The translations under genes and the position numbers were made by a program. Shown piece after piece: positions 52,009-61,160 of a stretch of DNA of 64,000 nt. Below the pieces are notes generated by a model. That model saw nothing but the letters and a program-made list of their open reading frames with translations. It had not been told where the DNA came from and searched no databases. The stretch is taken from the NCBI RefSeq assembly GCF_030540765.1, contig NZ_JAUOEL010000006.1, forward strand, positions 310,001 through 374,000, read 5' to 3'. This stretch comes from Flavivirga jejuensis (GTDB lineage: Bacteria > Bacteroidota > Bacteroidia > Flavobacteriales > Flavobacteriaceae). Numbering within the stretch: position 1 is the stretch's first letter; the number at the start of each line of letters is the position of its first letter.

Positions 52009-52036
52009 GTACAGTTATTGTACATTTGTACTGTAC
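52009..52036 (+). promoter_or_regulatory. Inverted repeat containing the -7 box of a small two-gene unit
   Basis: GTACAG (52009-52014) and CTGTAC (52031-52036) face each other across 16 nt. The -7 box TACATTTG (52021-52028) lies inside, so a bound dimer would block the promoter. Four GTAC sites lie in these 28 bp. The preceding 51718-52008 is AT-rich without a gene. Confidence 0.5.
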
Positions 52037-52042
52037 AGAAGA

Positions 52043-52201
52043 ATGAATCCCACTAATATTCTGTTAGTTATGAATAAAAAACCTAGAATAATAAGTAATA
52101 AGGTCGCTAATTTCTTTGATAAGATGTTGGAAGAAAAAAAAGTGCGACAAAATGAATTAAGACGTAAATTAGAAAATGGTGAATTCAAAGTAGCTAAATA
52201 A
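52043..52201 (+). CDS. Small basic/helical protein, first gene of a two-gene unit
   Basis: 52 residues from ATG 52043 (a second in-frame ATG at 52070 would give 43). The later part, KVANFFDKMLEEKKVRQNELRRKLENGEFKV, is strongly helical and charged; no signal or membrane segment. The stop at 52199-52201 is 5 nt before the next ORF, so the genes are co-transcribed and coupled. With an operator-like inverted repeat just upstream it resembles the small partner of a toxin-antitoxin pair, but I recognise no family and do not claim this. Confidence 0.55.
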   Translation: MNPTNILLVMNKKPRIISNKVANFFDKMLEEKKVRQNELRRKLENGEFKVAK

Positions 52202-52206
52202 TCTAA

Positions 52207-52698
52207 ATGTATAAATACAGTACAATTGAGGGTGAAGATCACCCTCTTTTTATTTTTGAGACAGACAACAATTACAGGGTATCTCTATCTTTCCATCCTA
52301 TTAAAAACAGACTAAAATCATTTAAATCTATTAGTTCTATATACAATATAGACATTGATTCCATTCGTAACGGTGTTAATAGTACCAGAGTAAAAGACAT
52401 TAAGATTGGAGCTACTATTTGCCACATATTAACAAACTTCATTAAAGCCAACCCAGAGTCCTTAATTACTTATTTATGTGACGACGCGGATCAGAGACAC
52501 TATTCTAGGTTTAAAAAATTTAAGGGATGGGCAGAAAATTGCGACAGCGGAGATTATCAAGTGCTTCATTTTGAATTATCAAAACCAGAGAAAAACAAAG
52601 AATACTTGACTGGAATTATTTTTGATTCTAAATTTTACTCAACAAAACTTATAAAGACTATGTCTGAAAGACAATTAGAGACAATAATCGACAAATAA
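52207..52698 (+). CDS. Hypothetical protein, possibly DUF6169-like
   Basis: 163 residues, cytosolic. YKYSTIEGEDHPLFIFETDNNYRVSLSFHP at the start and QVLHFELSKPEKNKEYLTGIIFDSKFYSTKLIKTM toward the end; a central region CHILTNFIKANPESLITYLCDDADQRHYSRFKKFKGWAEN is helical and charged. Size and opening are like the small Bacteroidota family DUF6169, but this identification is from memory and uncertain. It follows a 52-aa protein at 5 nt under one operator-flanked promoter. Function unknown. Confidence 0.6.
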   Translation: MYKYSTIEGEDHPLFIFETDNNYRVSLSFHPIKNRLKSFKSISSIYNIDIDSIRNGVNSTRVKDIKIGATICHILTNFIKANPESLITYLCDDADQRHYSRFKKFKGWAENCDSGDYQVLHFELSKPEKNKEYLTGIIFDSKFYSTKLIKTMSERQLETIIDK

Positions 52699-53268
52699 TT
52701 GTAATTAGCTATTTAAGAATTTCATCCAAATTATACTTTTTAACTTTTTGTTTTATAGAATATATATTCCTTTTAGTCTTCTCTTTAATATACTTGTTAC
52801 GACCTCTTACATATTTATCTTTAGATATTTTTGATGAAAACTAAGAGCTTTTCATTATTTTAATCCCCTTCTTAGTCATCACTACAGTTCAACGATTTTT
52901 AAACAAATGTGACTTTTTTCTTTTAAAAATAATTAACAAATGATAATTTTAAAATCAAATAAAATTACGCTTTGTCGATTATATCCAAACTACAGAAATT
53001 ACTTGCTTTTTGATCATTTTATATTAATTTAATATATGCTAATTACTCTCGTTTGGTTATTATAAGACTTTTTGTATGTTTGTAAAGTTCATTAACTCTA
53101 TTAATTAAATATCATCGTTTTAGAACCAATACTAAACCAATTTTAAATAAAATTCTCCTTAACTCTTATATTTATTACGATTACCATTAAAACAATAACA
53201 AACAACATCTGTATCATACCATAAAAGAAACTAATGAGTAAATTTTTTATCCAATTAATAAAGACCAC
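52699..53268. other. Intergenic region
   Basis: 570 bp. It holds a Bacteroidota promoter (53052-53082) far upstream of the oxidoreductase gene. On the minus strand at 52709-52855 there is a lysine-rich frame interrupted by an amber codon (MKSS-stop-FSSKISKDKYVRGRNKY...), possibly a decayed small gene. No RNA gene was recognised. Confidence 0.5.
53052..53082 (+). promoter_or_regulatory. Bacteroidota promoter
   Basis: TTTG (53052-53055), 19 nt, TATGTTTG (53075-53082). This is a full match to the TTTG-N19-TAnnTTTG pattern. It lies 186 nt upstream of the oxidoreductase ATG, so a long 5' leader is predicted. Confidence 0.65.
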
Positions 53269-54264
53269 ATGTCCAATTCTCAAAAATTAAATAAAACAAT
53301 TAGATGGGGGATTATTGGATGTGGTGATGTTACAGAAGTTAAAAGCGGTCCTGCATATAAAGAGACAGAAGGTTTTGAAATAGTCGCTGTTATGAGGCGA
53401 GATTTTGATAAAGCTAAGGACTATGCCCAAAGACATAACATAAGCACCTTTTATACTAATGCAGATCAATTAATTAATGATCCTGCTGTTGATGCAGTTT
53501 ACATAGCAACACCTCCAGACACGCATAAGCTTTATGCTTTAAAAGTTGCAAATGCTGGTAAACCTTGTTGTATTGAAAAACCAATGACACCAAGTTATCC
53601 TGAGAGTTTAGCTATCTACCAAGCATTTAAAGAGAAAAACCTCCCTTTATTCGTTGCTTATTACAGAAGGTCTTTACCTCGATTCAATCAGGTTAAAGAC
53701 TGGTTAGAAAACAATTATATTGGAGACATTAGACATATAAATTGGCAATTAAATAAACCAGCAAGCGATTTAGATAAATCAGAAGCCTATAATTGGCGAA
53801 CTGATTCTAAAATAGCTCCTGCTGGATATTTTGATGATTTGGCAAGTCATGGGCTTGATTTATTTACCTACCTACTAGGCAATATAAAAAATGCACATGG
53901 AATCACCCTTAATCAACAAAACCTTTATACCTCAGATGATGCAGTAACAGCCTGTTGGGTACATGAAAATGGTGCTACAGGATCGGGTAATTGGAATTTT
54001 GGTTGCGATAACCACACTGATAAGGTTCAAATTTCTGGCAGTAAAGGTACCATCCAATTCTCTGTTTTTCATGATAACCCAATCGTATTAAACAGCGATA
54101 CAAAAAGCGAAGAATTAGTCATTGAAAATCCAAAACATATACAACTTAATCATGTAGAGGGAATGAGAGACATGCTAATCAAAAAAAACTACATCCACCC
54201 TTCCTCTGGAGACTCTGCCCTTCATACTAGCTGGATTATGGATAAAATATTGGCTAAACCATAA
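53269..54264 (+). CDS. Gfo/Idh/MocA-family oxidoreductase
   Basis: 331 residues. Rossmann motif IRWGIIGCGDVTEVKSGPAY, then VYIATPPDTHKLYALKVANAGKPCCIEKPMTPS with the family E-K-P loop. The C-terminal alpha/beta domain follows from ~125 (FVAYYRRSLPRFNQVKDWL). It is an NAD(P)-dependent dehydrogenase acting on sugars or inositols; the substrate cannot be told. The promoter lies 186 nt upstream and the gene is monocistronic. Confidence 0.92.
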   Translation: MSNSQKLNKTIRWGIIGCGDVTEVKSGPAYKETEGFEIVAVMRRDFDKAKDYAQRHNISTFYTNADQLINDPAVDAVYIATPPDTHKLYALKVANAGKPCCIEKPMTPSYPESLAIYQAFKEKNLPLFVAYYRRSLPRFNQVKDWLENNYIGDIRHINWQLNKPASDLDKSEAYNWRTDSKIAPAGYFDDLASHGLDLFTYLLGNIKNAHGITLNQQNLYTSDDAVTACWVHENGATGSGNWNFGCDNHTDKVQISGSKGTIQFSVFHDNPIVLNSDTKSEELVIENPKHIQLNHVEGMRDMLIKKNYIHPSSGDSALHTSWIMDKILAKP

Positions 54265-54350
54265 ATTCCTGTGAAGGTAGGATTATTATTATTAGTTATT
54301 AGTAGCTTCCAAAGTAGATTCCTCCTCTATCAAAAAACTTTTAGGTTTAA

Positions 54351-55079
54351 CTATTTATTCTTAACATAAATTAATTTAAATCGCCCATTACTTTGGTCTC
54401 GTTGTTCCATTTCAAAATGATCCAAGGATTTAAAAAGAGGAGTTAATTTATCAAAACCAAAGTTTCTAGAATCAAAATTAGGCTGTTTCTTAAGAATTAA
54501 AGAACCAACATCTCCTAAAAAAGCCCAACCATCATCATCTGCAGCATCAGAGACTGAATTTTTAAGAAGTCTAATCACTTTAGGCGTAATATTATATAAA
54601 TTAGCCTTTATAGATTTGCCTTCTTTATCGTCTTTTTCAATATCTTTTTTAAGAATTTCTAAATAAATAAACTTATCGCAAGCAACAATAAATGGGTTTG
54701 GAGTTTTCTTTTCTCCCATTCCATAAACCTGCATACCAGCTTCTCGTAATCGAGTTGCTAATTTTGTAAAATCACTATCAGAAGACACCAAACAAAAACC
54801 ATTCACTTTTTCAGAATATAAAATATCCATCGCATCAATTATCATCGCAGAATCTGTAGCATTCTTCCCCGTAGTATAAGCATACTGCTGAATGGGTGTA
54901 ATGGCATTTTCAAGTAGTATGTTTTTCCACTTTGATAAATGCGGCTTCGTCCAATCTCCATAAATTCGTTTTATTGTTGGAGTTCCGTACTTTGCTATTT
55001 CTTCCATCATTTCAGAAATATACTTTGATGGTATATTATCGCCATCAATTAATACTGCAATTTTAGTGTCTTTTACCAT
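54351..55079 (-). CDS. NYN-domain RNase-like protein with OST-HTH/LOTUS C-terminus
   Basis: 242 residues. The PIN-like NYN domain (~1-145) has KIAVLIDGDNIPSKY with catalytic aspartates, DSAMIIDAMDIL, and LVSSDSDFTKLATRLREAGMQVYGMGEKKTP. The C-terminal part (~165-240) VIRLLKNSVSDAADDDGWAFLGDVGSLI ... DKLTPLFKSLDHFEM fits OST-HTH, an RNA-binding winged helix. Such proteins cut or bind RNA. Monocistronic and divergent from the metalloprotease, with a ~155-nt shared intergenic region. Confidence 0.9.
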   Translation of the reverse strand: MVKDTKIAVLIDGDNIPSKYISEMMEEIAKYGTPTIKRIYGDWTKPHLSKWKNILLENAITPIQQYAYTTGKNATDSAMIIDAMDILYSEKVNGFCLVSSDSDFTKLATRLREAGMQVYGMGEKKTPNPFIVACDKFIYLEILKKDIEKDDKEGKSIKANLYNITPKVIRLLKNSVSDAADDDGWAFLGDVGSLILKKQPNFDSRNFGFDKLTPLFKSLDHFEMEQRDQSNGRFKLIYVKNK

Positions 55080-55234
55080 AATGGTTAAAGATACTGATAT
55101 ATTAAATATTAAATACCTTCAAAATCTATAACATTAGATGCCTTTTAACATTTTTTTAGGTGATTACCTGTCCTTTATTTTTAATTTTATCCTGACTAAT
55201 TCAAAATAATCAAAAATCTAATCGTTTTAATATT

Positions 55235-57832
55235 ATGAAATTAAAAAAACGGATTTCCACAAAACTCATTTGTTTTGTATTAACACTAGTGCTTTTTTCT
55301 GTATCTGAAAATATACAAGCCCAAAAAAGAAAAAAAGGAAAGAAAAAAAATCAAGTAGAAGTTATTGATAAGCCTGTTAAGAAAAAAGAAAAAACAATTG
55401 CAGATCTAGTTAAATCTAGTAAAAAAATAGAAGGCCTCTTCCCTATTTACCAAGATACCATAACAGGTTCTATACAAATGATTATATCGGATGATCAAAT
55501 AAACAAAGAGTACATTTACTTTAGCCAAGTAGCCAATGGGGTTATGGATGCTGGAAGAACTATTAGAGGGTCTTACAAAGGCTCTAAAGTGTTTAAAATT
55601 GAAAAATATTTTAATAAGATTGAATTTATAACACAAAATACGTCGTTTTACTTTGATCCCAAAAGCGCCCTTTCAAAATCTAAAGATGCCAATATTAGCA
55701 ATGGAAATATGGCTAGTATAAAAATTGAAAGCCATGATAAAAAAAAGGGGCTTTATTTAATAAAGGCAGATAATTTATTTTTAGCCGAAACACTATCACA
55801 AATTAAGCGACCAAAATCTCCTGGAACACCACCTACCGCTTTTAAATTAGGAAGCCTAAATAAAGCAAAAACTAAAATAAACGCTATTCGTAATTATGAT
55901 AAGAATACAGATCTGGTAGTAGAATATATATATTCTTCGCCTTCTGTTTTAAATCGTGGTTCAAATGCCTTGGCAGATGGAAGAAATGTAAGTATTAAGG
56001 TATTTCATAGCTTGATAGCAATGCCAGAAAACGATTATGAAATTAGGTATGATGACCCTAGGGTTGGTTATTTTACAACGCAAGTAGACGATCAAACATC
56101 AACGAGCTCGACATCATACCGCGATTTAGTACATCGCTGGAATTTAAAAAAGAAAGATCCTAGTGCAGCCGTTTCAGAGCCTGTAGAACCCATTACTTGG
56201 TGGATAGAAAATTCAACACCAGTAGAATGGCGTGAAACGATAAAAAAAGCTGTTTTACAATGGAATGTAGCTTTTGAAAAAGCTGGGTTTAAAAATGCTA
56301 TGGCTGTTAAAATTCAACCAGATGATGCCAATTGGGATGCTGGAGATATAAGATATAATGTATTACGTTGGACATCGTCTCCGCAACCTCCTTTTGGTGG
56401 TTATGGCCCTAGTTTTGTAAACCCAAAAACAGGACAAATTTTAGGAGCAGATATTATGCTAGAATATGTGCATTTCACGAACAGAGTTATGTATGATAAA
56501 TTATTTAACCTGGCATCATTAAATGAGACTTTTGAGAATTCAAATACAGAAGAAGACCATACAATGTATTGCTCTTTAGGCCATGTGATGCATGAAAACA
56601 CTCTTTTTGGAAACGCCGTGTTAAAAGCCAGTGATGCTTCAGATTTAGAAATGAAACGCATGAAAAAAGAAGCAATGACGTCTTTAATTATGCATGAGGT
56701 TGGGCATACTTTAGGCTTAAACCATAATATGAAAGCAAGTCAATTATTCTCTCCAGAACAATTAGCCGATGCAGATTTTATTAAAGGTAAATGTTTAACA
56801 GGCTCTGTAATGGATTATGCTGCCATTAACATAACGAAAGACAGAACAAAGCAAGGTCAGTTTTATGATACAGCAGTTGGACCTTATGATGTTTGGGCCA
56901 TTCAATTTGGATATACGCCTTTTAAAACAGAACTTGAAAGAACAAAATTATTAGAACAATCAACCAAACCTGAACTTATTTTTGGAAATGATGCTGATGA
57001 TATGCGGGCTCCTGGAAAAGCTATTGACCCAAGAGTTATGATTGGAGATATGTCTAACGATCAAATTAGATATTCTATTGATCGTTTTGAAACGATCAAC
57101 ACTATAATGAGTGGTATAAAAGATAAGTTTACTAAATCTGGACAGTCTTATCAAGAATTAAGACAAGCTTATTATATTTTAAGTAGCCAAAGAATAGATG
57201 CTGCCAATGTTGTATCTAGATTTATTGGAGGCGTATATGTAGATAGAGCTATGGCAAAACAAAATGGAGAAAAACAGCCCTACACACCAGTAAGTTTAAA
57301 AGATCAAAAAAGAGCCATGGCAACTTTAAGTAAATATGTATTTGCACCAGATGCTTTTAATGCTCCCAACAACTTATATAACTACTTAGCAATGCAAAGA
57401 AGGGGCTTTGATTTCTTTAGAGCTACAGAAGATCCTAAAATTCATAGTCAAGTATTAGGCTATCAGAAAGGTGTGCTTAATCATCTATTACATGTCAATA
57501 CATTACAAAGAATTACAGATTCAGAATTATATGGTAATACATATAAGCTAGCTACTTTTATGAATGATTTAAATAGTGCTATTTTTAAGACTGATATATA
57601 TTCTAATATAAACTCTTTTAGACAAAATTTACAGCTGGCATATACTAACATGCTTATAAACATGCTTACAGGGAAGCAAAGTAACAGGTATACAAACCAT
57701 GCTAAATCTATGGCTTTGTATAATTTAAAAAACATCAAAAAAATGGCTTCTAACACAGGTAATATAGCATCTAGAGCTCATAAACAACATTTAAGAACTC
57801 TTATTGATAATGCTTTAAAAGAAATAAAATAA
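55235..57832 (+). CDS. Secreted zinc metalloprotease (DUF5117/DUF5118-type)
   Basis: 865 residues. Signal peptide (LICFVLTLVLFSVSENIQAQ, ~10-30), then a Lys-rich linker. A beta-rich N-terminal region of DUF5118/DUF5117 type runs from ~60 to ~320. The metzincin zinc site is H487-E-V-G-H491-T-L-G-L-N-H497 with a following Met-turn (GSVMDYAAIN). The C-terminal DUF4953-like half is helical. Related Bacteroidota proteins are predicted large zinc proteases exported to the periplasm or surface. Monocistronic; a terminator hairpin lies at 57864-57894. Confidence 0.93.
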   Translation: MKLKKRISTKLICFVLTLVLFSVSENIQAQKRKKGKKKNQVEVIDKPVKKKEKTIADLVKSSKKIEGLFPIYQDTITGSIQMIISDDQINKEYIYFSQVANGVMDAGRTIRGSYKGSKVFKIEKYFNKIEFITQNTSFYFDPKSALSKSKDANISNGNMASIKIESHDKKKGLYLIKADNLFLAETLSQIKRPKSPGTPPTAFKLGSLNKAKTKINAIRNYDKNTDLVVEYIYSSPSVLNRGSNALADGRNVSIKVFHSLIAMPENDYEIRYDDPRVGYFTTQVDDQTSTSSTSYRDLVHRWNLKKKDPSAAVSEPVEPITWWIENSTPVEWRETIKKAVLQWNVAFEKAGFKNAMAVKIQPDDANWDAGDIRYNVLRWTSSPQPPFGGYGPSFVNPKTGQILGADIMLEYVHFTNRVMYDKLFNLASLNETFENSNTEEDHTMYCSLGHVMHENTLFGNAVLKASDASDLEMKRMKKEAMTSLIMHEVGHTLGLNHNMKASQLFSPEQLADADFIKGKCLTGSVMDYAAINITKDRTKQGQFYDTAVGPYDVWAIQFGYTPFKTELERTKLLEQSTKPELIFGNDADDMRAPGKAIDPRVMIGDMSNDQIRYSIDRFETINTIMSGIKDKFTKSGQSYQELRQAYYILSSQRIDAANVVSRFIGGVYVDRAMAKQNGEKQPYTPVSLKDQKRAMATLSKYVFAPDAFNAPNNLYNYLAMQRRGFDFFRATEDPKIHSQVLGYQKGVLNHLLHVNTLQRITDSELYGNTYKLATFMNDLNSAIFKTDIYSNINSFRQNLQLAYTNMLINMLTGKQSNRYTNHAKSMALYNLKNIKKMASNTGNIASRAHKQHLRTLIDNALKEIK

Positions 57833-57863
57833 AGCATATAAATAAAAAGTATTCCAAACAAAA

Positions 57864-57894
57864 AAGGCTGCCATATATTTAATGTGGTAGCCTT
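57864..57894 (+). terminator. Hairpin after the metalloprotease gene
   Basis: AAGGCTGCCATAT, short loop, ATGTGGTAGCCTT. Its stem has one or two non-canonical pairs, followed by ATTGTTT, between convergent genes. The rest of 57833-58109 holds no gene. Confidence 0.75.
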
Positions 57895-58109
57895 ATTGTT
57901 TATACGAAGTAGAAATGTTTCTTTTTAGGAACAAATAATTGTTTACTTTATGTTTCATTTCTAATACAATTATTATATTTCAAATTCTATGCCACTTTAA
58001 CAATTAAAACATAAATATTTAGAAATGAATTGAATCAAAGTCATTCATTTTGAATACACTACAGGGAAAACAAAAGCAATTATAATAAAATATAAGAACC
58101 TCAAAACAA

Positions 58110-58658
58110 TTAAGAAAACTTAGGTATTTTTCCTTTTACGTCTTTAAAGAAATAATGCATAGACTTAAAATCGGCTTCTATATTATCTGTTGGATAAAAG
58201 GGTTCTGAAATTTTATTTTGTTTATTTTCAAAATCAAGTGAAATCATTACAATTGGTACGTTTGCTTTTTTAGCTATATAATAAAATCCTGTACGCCATT
58301 TATTTACCTTTTTACGAGTTCCTTCTGGAGCTAAAGCCATCCTGAATTCTTCTTTTACATCAAATAACTTAGCGATTATATCTACTTTTTTTTCTTTGGT
58401 GTCTCTATTAATTGGTACCCCCCCTAAGGCTTTAAAAAACCATCCTATTGGAAATACAAATAATTCTTTTTTTCCAATAAAATTTGTTTTTATTCTTAGT
58501 ACAGAACGTAACAGAATAGCAATATAAAAGTCATGCCAGCTTGTATGCGGTACTGTTATGATTATAGCTTTTTTAATTGAATTTTTTGAAATATCAGTAT
58601 TACCTACAACTTTCCATCCTAATAATTTGAAATAAATAAATTCGGCTAGCCATCGCAT
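58110..58658 (-). CDS. PlsC-like acyltransferase
   Basis: 182 residues. The acyltransferase motif I H38-T-S-W-H-D43 (HxxxxD) and motif III P111-E-G-T-R are present, and N84-R-D fits motif II (GGVPINRD). The chain is short and begins RWLAEFIYFKLLGWKVVG, a membrane-near helix. It transfers acyl chains, perhaps in phospholipid or lipid A assembly. The gene is last in a five-gene operon with Kdo-related enzymes, 1 nt after the alcohol dehydrogenase-like gene. That position hints at lipid A/LPS-type work, but this is inference. Confidence 0.88.
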   Translation of the reverse strand: MRWLAEFIYFKLLGWKVVGNTDISKNSIKKAIIITVPHTSWHDFYIAILLRSVLRIKTNFIGKKELFVFPIGWFFKALGGVPINRDTKEKKVDIIAKLFDVKEEFRMALAPEGTRKKVNKWRTGFYYIAKKANVPIVMISLDFENKQNKISEPFYPTDNIEADFKSMHYFFKDVKGKIPKFS

Positions 58659-58659
58659 A

Positions 58660-59742
58660 CTACATTTTTTGATAAAGAGCTCTTAATTTTTCGCGAGTAA
58701 TTATTTTTTTCCAATTTTTACCCAAAGCGTTTTCCCAAAGTGGTTCCAAACTAAATGAAATATCAATCATGGCATTAAATTCTTCATCTGTTAAATTAGC
58801 ACAAATGCCCTCTGGTAGCTCAATATCGTGTTTTAATTTCATTTCTTTAAAAAGTTTTACCCCTTCTGGATAAAATTCTTCTAAATGATTAAAAACAATA
58901 CAATTACCAATACCATGTTTAGTCCCTAACAAATAAGATAAACCATAACTCATAGCATGTGCAACACCAACTTGAGAGTAAACAATGCTCATACCACCAT
59001 GCCATGAAGCCATCATCAATTTTTCTTGAGCTTCAACCTTTGTAAGATCGTCACCTAAAAATATTTCTTTACACAACTCTAAAGCCATATCACCATAACT
59101 TTCACTAAAAGCATTTAAATAAGTGCCATCTAATGACTCTACACAGTGGATATAACAGTCCATTCCTGTATAAAACCATTGATCTTTAGGAACATTATCT
59201 GTGAGTTCGGAATCTAATATAACTTGATCAAATGGTGTAAAGTCTGAATTTATACCAAGCTTTTTATGCGGTCCAGTAAGAACAGTTGTTCTAGATACTT
59301 CTGCTCCTGTACCAGATATTGTTGGAATACCTACATGGTATATTGCTGCATTTTTCACTAAATCCCATCCTTGATAATCTTTAGCTTCCCCTTCGTTGGT
59401 TAACATTATAGAAACGGCTTTAGCTAAATCTAAAAGTGTCCCGCCTCCTATACCAATAACACCCGAAGGACGTTCTTTATTTTCTAAAATAATTTCTTCA
59501 ACCAATGCATCTACTTGAGACGTTTTTGGTTCTTCTTTTGAAGAAATAAAAATAATTTTATCATTATATGATAACTGTATTCTTGAAGTTAACCAAGAAT
59601 TGTTTTTAAAAACATCATCTACCAAATAAATAAATGGCGCATTGATGTTTAAACGTTTTGGGGTCAAAATTTCGTTTAATTGATTGAAACTACCTCTACC
59701 AAAAATAATTCTTGGTACCATTGGAAAGTTTTTATAACTCAT
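58660..59742 (-). CDS. Iron-containing alcohol dehydrogenase family, KdnB-like (Kdo 8-oxidase)
   Basis: 360 residues. Domain order is the NAD-binding N-terminal half (~1-170) with GVIGIGGGTLLDLAKAVSIML, and the metal-binding helical half with GTGAEVSRTTVLTG, MDCYIHCVESLDGTYLNAFSES and VGVAHAMSYGLSYLLGTKHGIG. Together these match the KdnB-like subgroup, whose Shewanella member oxidises Kdo at C8 on the way to 8-amino-Kdo. kdsB lies in the same operon. The KdnA aminotransferase is not in the window. The assignment is by family and context. Confidence 0.75.
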   Translation of the reverse strand: MSYKNFPMVPRIIFGRGSFNQLNEILTPKRLNINAPFIYLVDDVFKNNSWLTSRIQLSYNDKIIFISSKEEPKTSQVDALVEEIILENKERPSGVIGIGGGTLLDLAKAVSIMLTNEGEAKDYQGWDLVKNAAIYHVGIPTISGTGAEVSRTTVLTGPHKKLGINSDFTPFDQVILDSELTDNVPKDQWFYTGMDCYIHCVESLDGTYLNAFSESYGDMALELCKEIFLGDDLTKVEAQEKLMMASWHGGMSIVYSQVGVAHAMSYGLSYLLGTKHGIGNCIVFNHLEEFYPEGVKLFKEMKLKHDIELPEGICANLTDEEFNAMIDISFSLEPLWENALGKNWKKIITREKLRALYQKM

Positions 59743-59785
59743 TTAGTTTGTTTTCTTTTTCAAAAGTAAAAATAGTATTTAATTT

Positions 59786-60408
59786 TTACAGGTTTAAATT
59801 TTCTTGAAACTTTTCTGCAAACAAACCAACGTGATAACCATCAACTAAAGCATGATTTACATTAACAGAAACATTCATCATTAATTCTTTATTTATTTTT
59901 TTATTTTACTAAACGCAATCTTTGGTACTGAATCTAGAACTCCAGAAACAGGTTCTTTTTGTCCAGAAAAATATAGCCAAGGCATCGCAGAACAATGGAT
60001 ACAGTCTAATCCATTTTGAGGCGGATATAAATCTGTTGTGTTTTCAATTCTTTCTTTTTCTACAGCTATATTTTTAATAAAAATATTCAAATCGTCATGA
60101 TACTCAATAAATGAAAAGCCAAACGTTTTATTACTTCTCATAATTGTAGCCGATGCGTGAATAATATTATAATCAACTACATGATCTTCTTCAATTCTAT
60201 ACCTAAAATTATCAACGTTATTTATGGCTTTCATACACATACAATCATGTAAATATTTCCCAAAAAAGCTTGTATGGTTTTCTTTTGAAAACTTATATGC
60301 CTTAGTAACATTAAAAGGTATAGTTACAGCAAAATAAGGGTCTTTTAACCCAATAAAATGCTCATAATGCTGCTTTCTATTCCAAGTATTTATATCTATG
60401 ACCTTCAA
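59786..60408 (-). pseudogene. Chloramphenicol acetyltransferase-family gene split by a frameshift
   Basis: The CAT-family trimer subunit starts at TTG 60408, immediately after the HAD stop codon (TAATTG), and reads MKVIDINTWNRKQHYEHF and PYFAVTIPFNVTKAYKF. It stops at 59893 after SKIKK. In the -1 frame the protein continues INKELMMNVSVNVNHALVDGYHVGLFAEKFQENLNL to a stop at 59786-59788. That includes the catalytic histidine loop NHALVDGYH. The shift falls at A7 on the minus strand (59896-59902). One more A, or a -1 ribosomal slip at AAAAAAA, restores the ~207-residue protein. So this is either a one-base deletion or programmed frameshifting. Confidence 0.85.
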
Positions 60409-61113
60409 TTAGCTCAATAGTTTTATAACATTTCGTAAACTATCTACCGTTTTATACGTTTTTCCGTTTGTTTCTTTTTTAGTTACCTCCTCATGTGCCC
60501 AAGTTGTATGAAAGGGAACATGAATAGCAGAAGCTCCTATATTTACCAAGGGTAACACATCCGACTTCAAAGAATTTCCTATCATTAAAAACTCTGATGG
60601 CTTAACATCTAGATGGTTTAATAATTTTGAGTAATTAGTATCTTGCTTATCACTTAAAACTTCTATATGATGAAAATAATTTGTGAGACCAGATTTTTCT
60701 AATTTATTCTCTTGATCTAACAAATCTCCTTTAGTGGCTAGTATTAAACGATATTTTTTTGATAATATTTCTAAAACCTCTTCAACACCGTCTAATAGCT
60801 CTACTGGTTTTTCAAGCATATTTTTACCAATATTAAGTATCGCTTCAATGGTTTTATTGGTTACATTATAGTTAGATAATTCTAAAGCAGATTGAATCAT
60901 GGATAACACAAATGCTTTAACTCCGTATCCATATATGGGCAAATTGCTTATTTCCATTTTAAACAATTCTTGGTCTATTTTATTGGGAGTTTCATAGCCA
61001 GATAACAATCTTCCAAAGGTTTCTTCGGCTTCGCGAAAATAAGTTTCATTGACCCAAAGCGTATCATCCGCATCAAAGCCGATAACTTTTATATTTTCAT
61101 ATTCTTTTATCAA
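60409..61113 (-). CDS. HAD-family hydrolase
   Basis: 234 residues starting at a TTG (61113). HAD motif I is VIGFDADDTLW with nucleophile D14 and acid D16; motif II is ATKGD; motif III and IV are KPSEFLMIGNSLKSDVLPLVNIGASAIHVP with the conserved GNS-KSD. The cap (~25-110) is helical, as in the HAD-IA subfamily. It is a phosphatase, with a substrate not told by sequence. In the operon it lies between kdsB and the CAT-like gene, and a Kdo-8-phosphate role is possible, though Kdo8P phosphatase (KdsC) is normally another HAD subtype. Confidence 0.88.
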   Translation of the reverse strand: MIKEYENIKVIGFDADDTLWVNETYFREAEETFGRLLSGYETPNKIDQELFKMEISNLPIYGYGVKAFVLSMIQSALELSNYNVTNKTIEAILNIGKNMLEKPVELLDGVEEVLEILSKKYRLILATKGDLLDQENKLEKSGLTNYFHHIEVLSDKQDTNYSKLLNHLDVKPSEFLMIGNSLKSDVLPLVNIGASAIHVPFHTTWAHEEVTKKETNGKTYKTVDSLRNVIKLLS

Positions 61114-61160
61114 TCTATTTTCATTTAATGAATTATTAAAACAAGGAGGTTAGCATAAAA

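Noticed and set aside
52709-52855. Lysine-rich minus-strand frame with an internal amber codon
   Set aside because: No family recognised, interrupted, AT-rich DNA easily gives lysine-rich frames; mentioned only in the intergenic entry.
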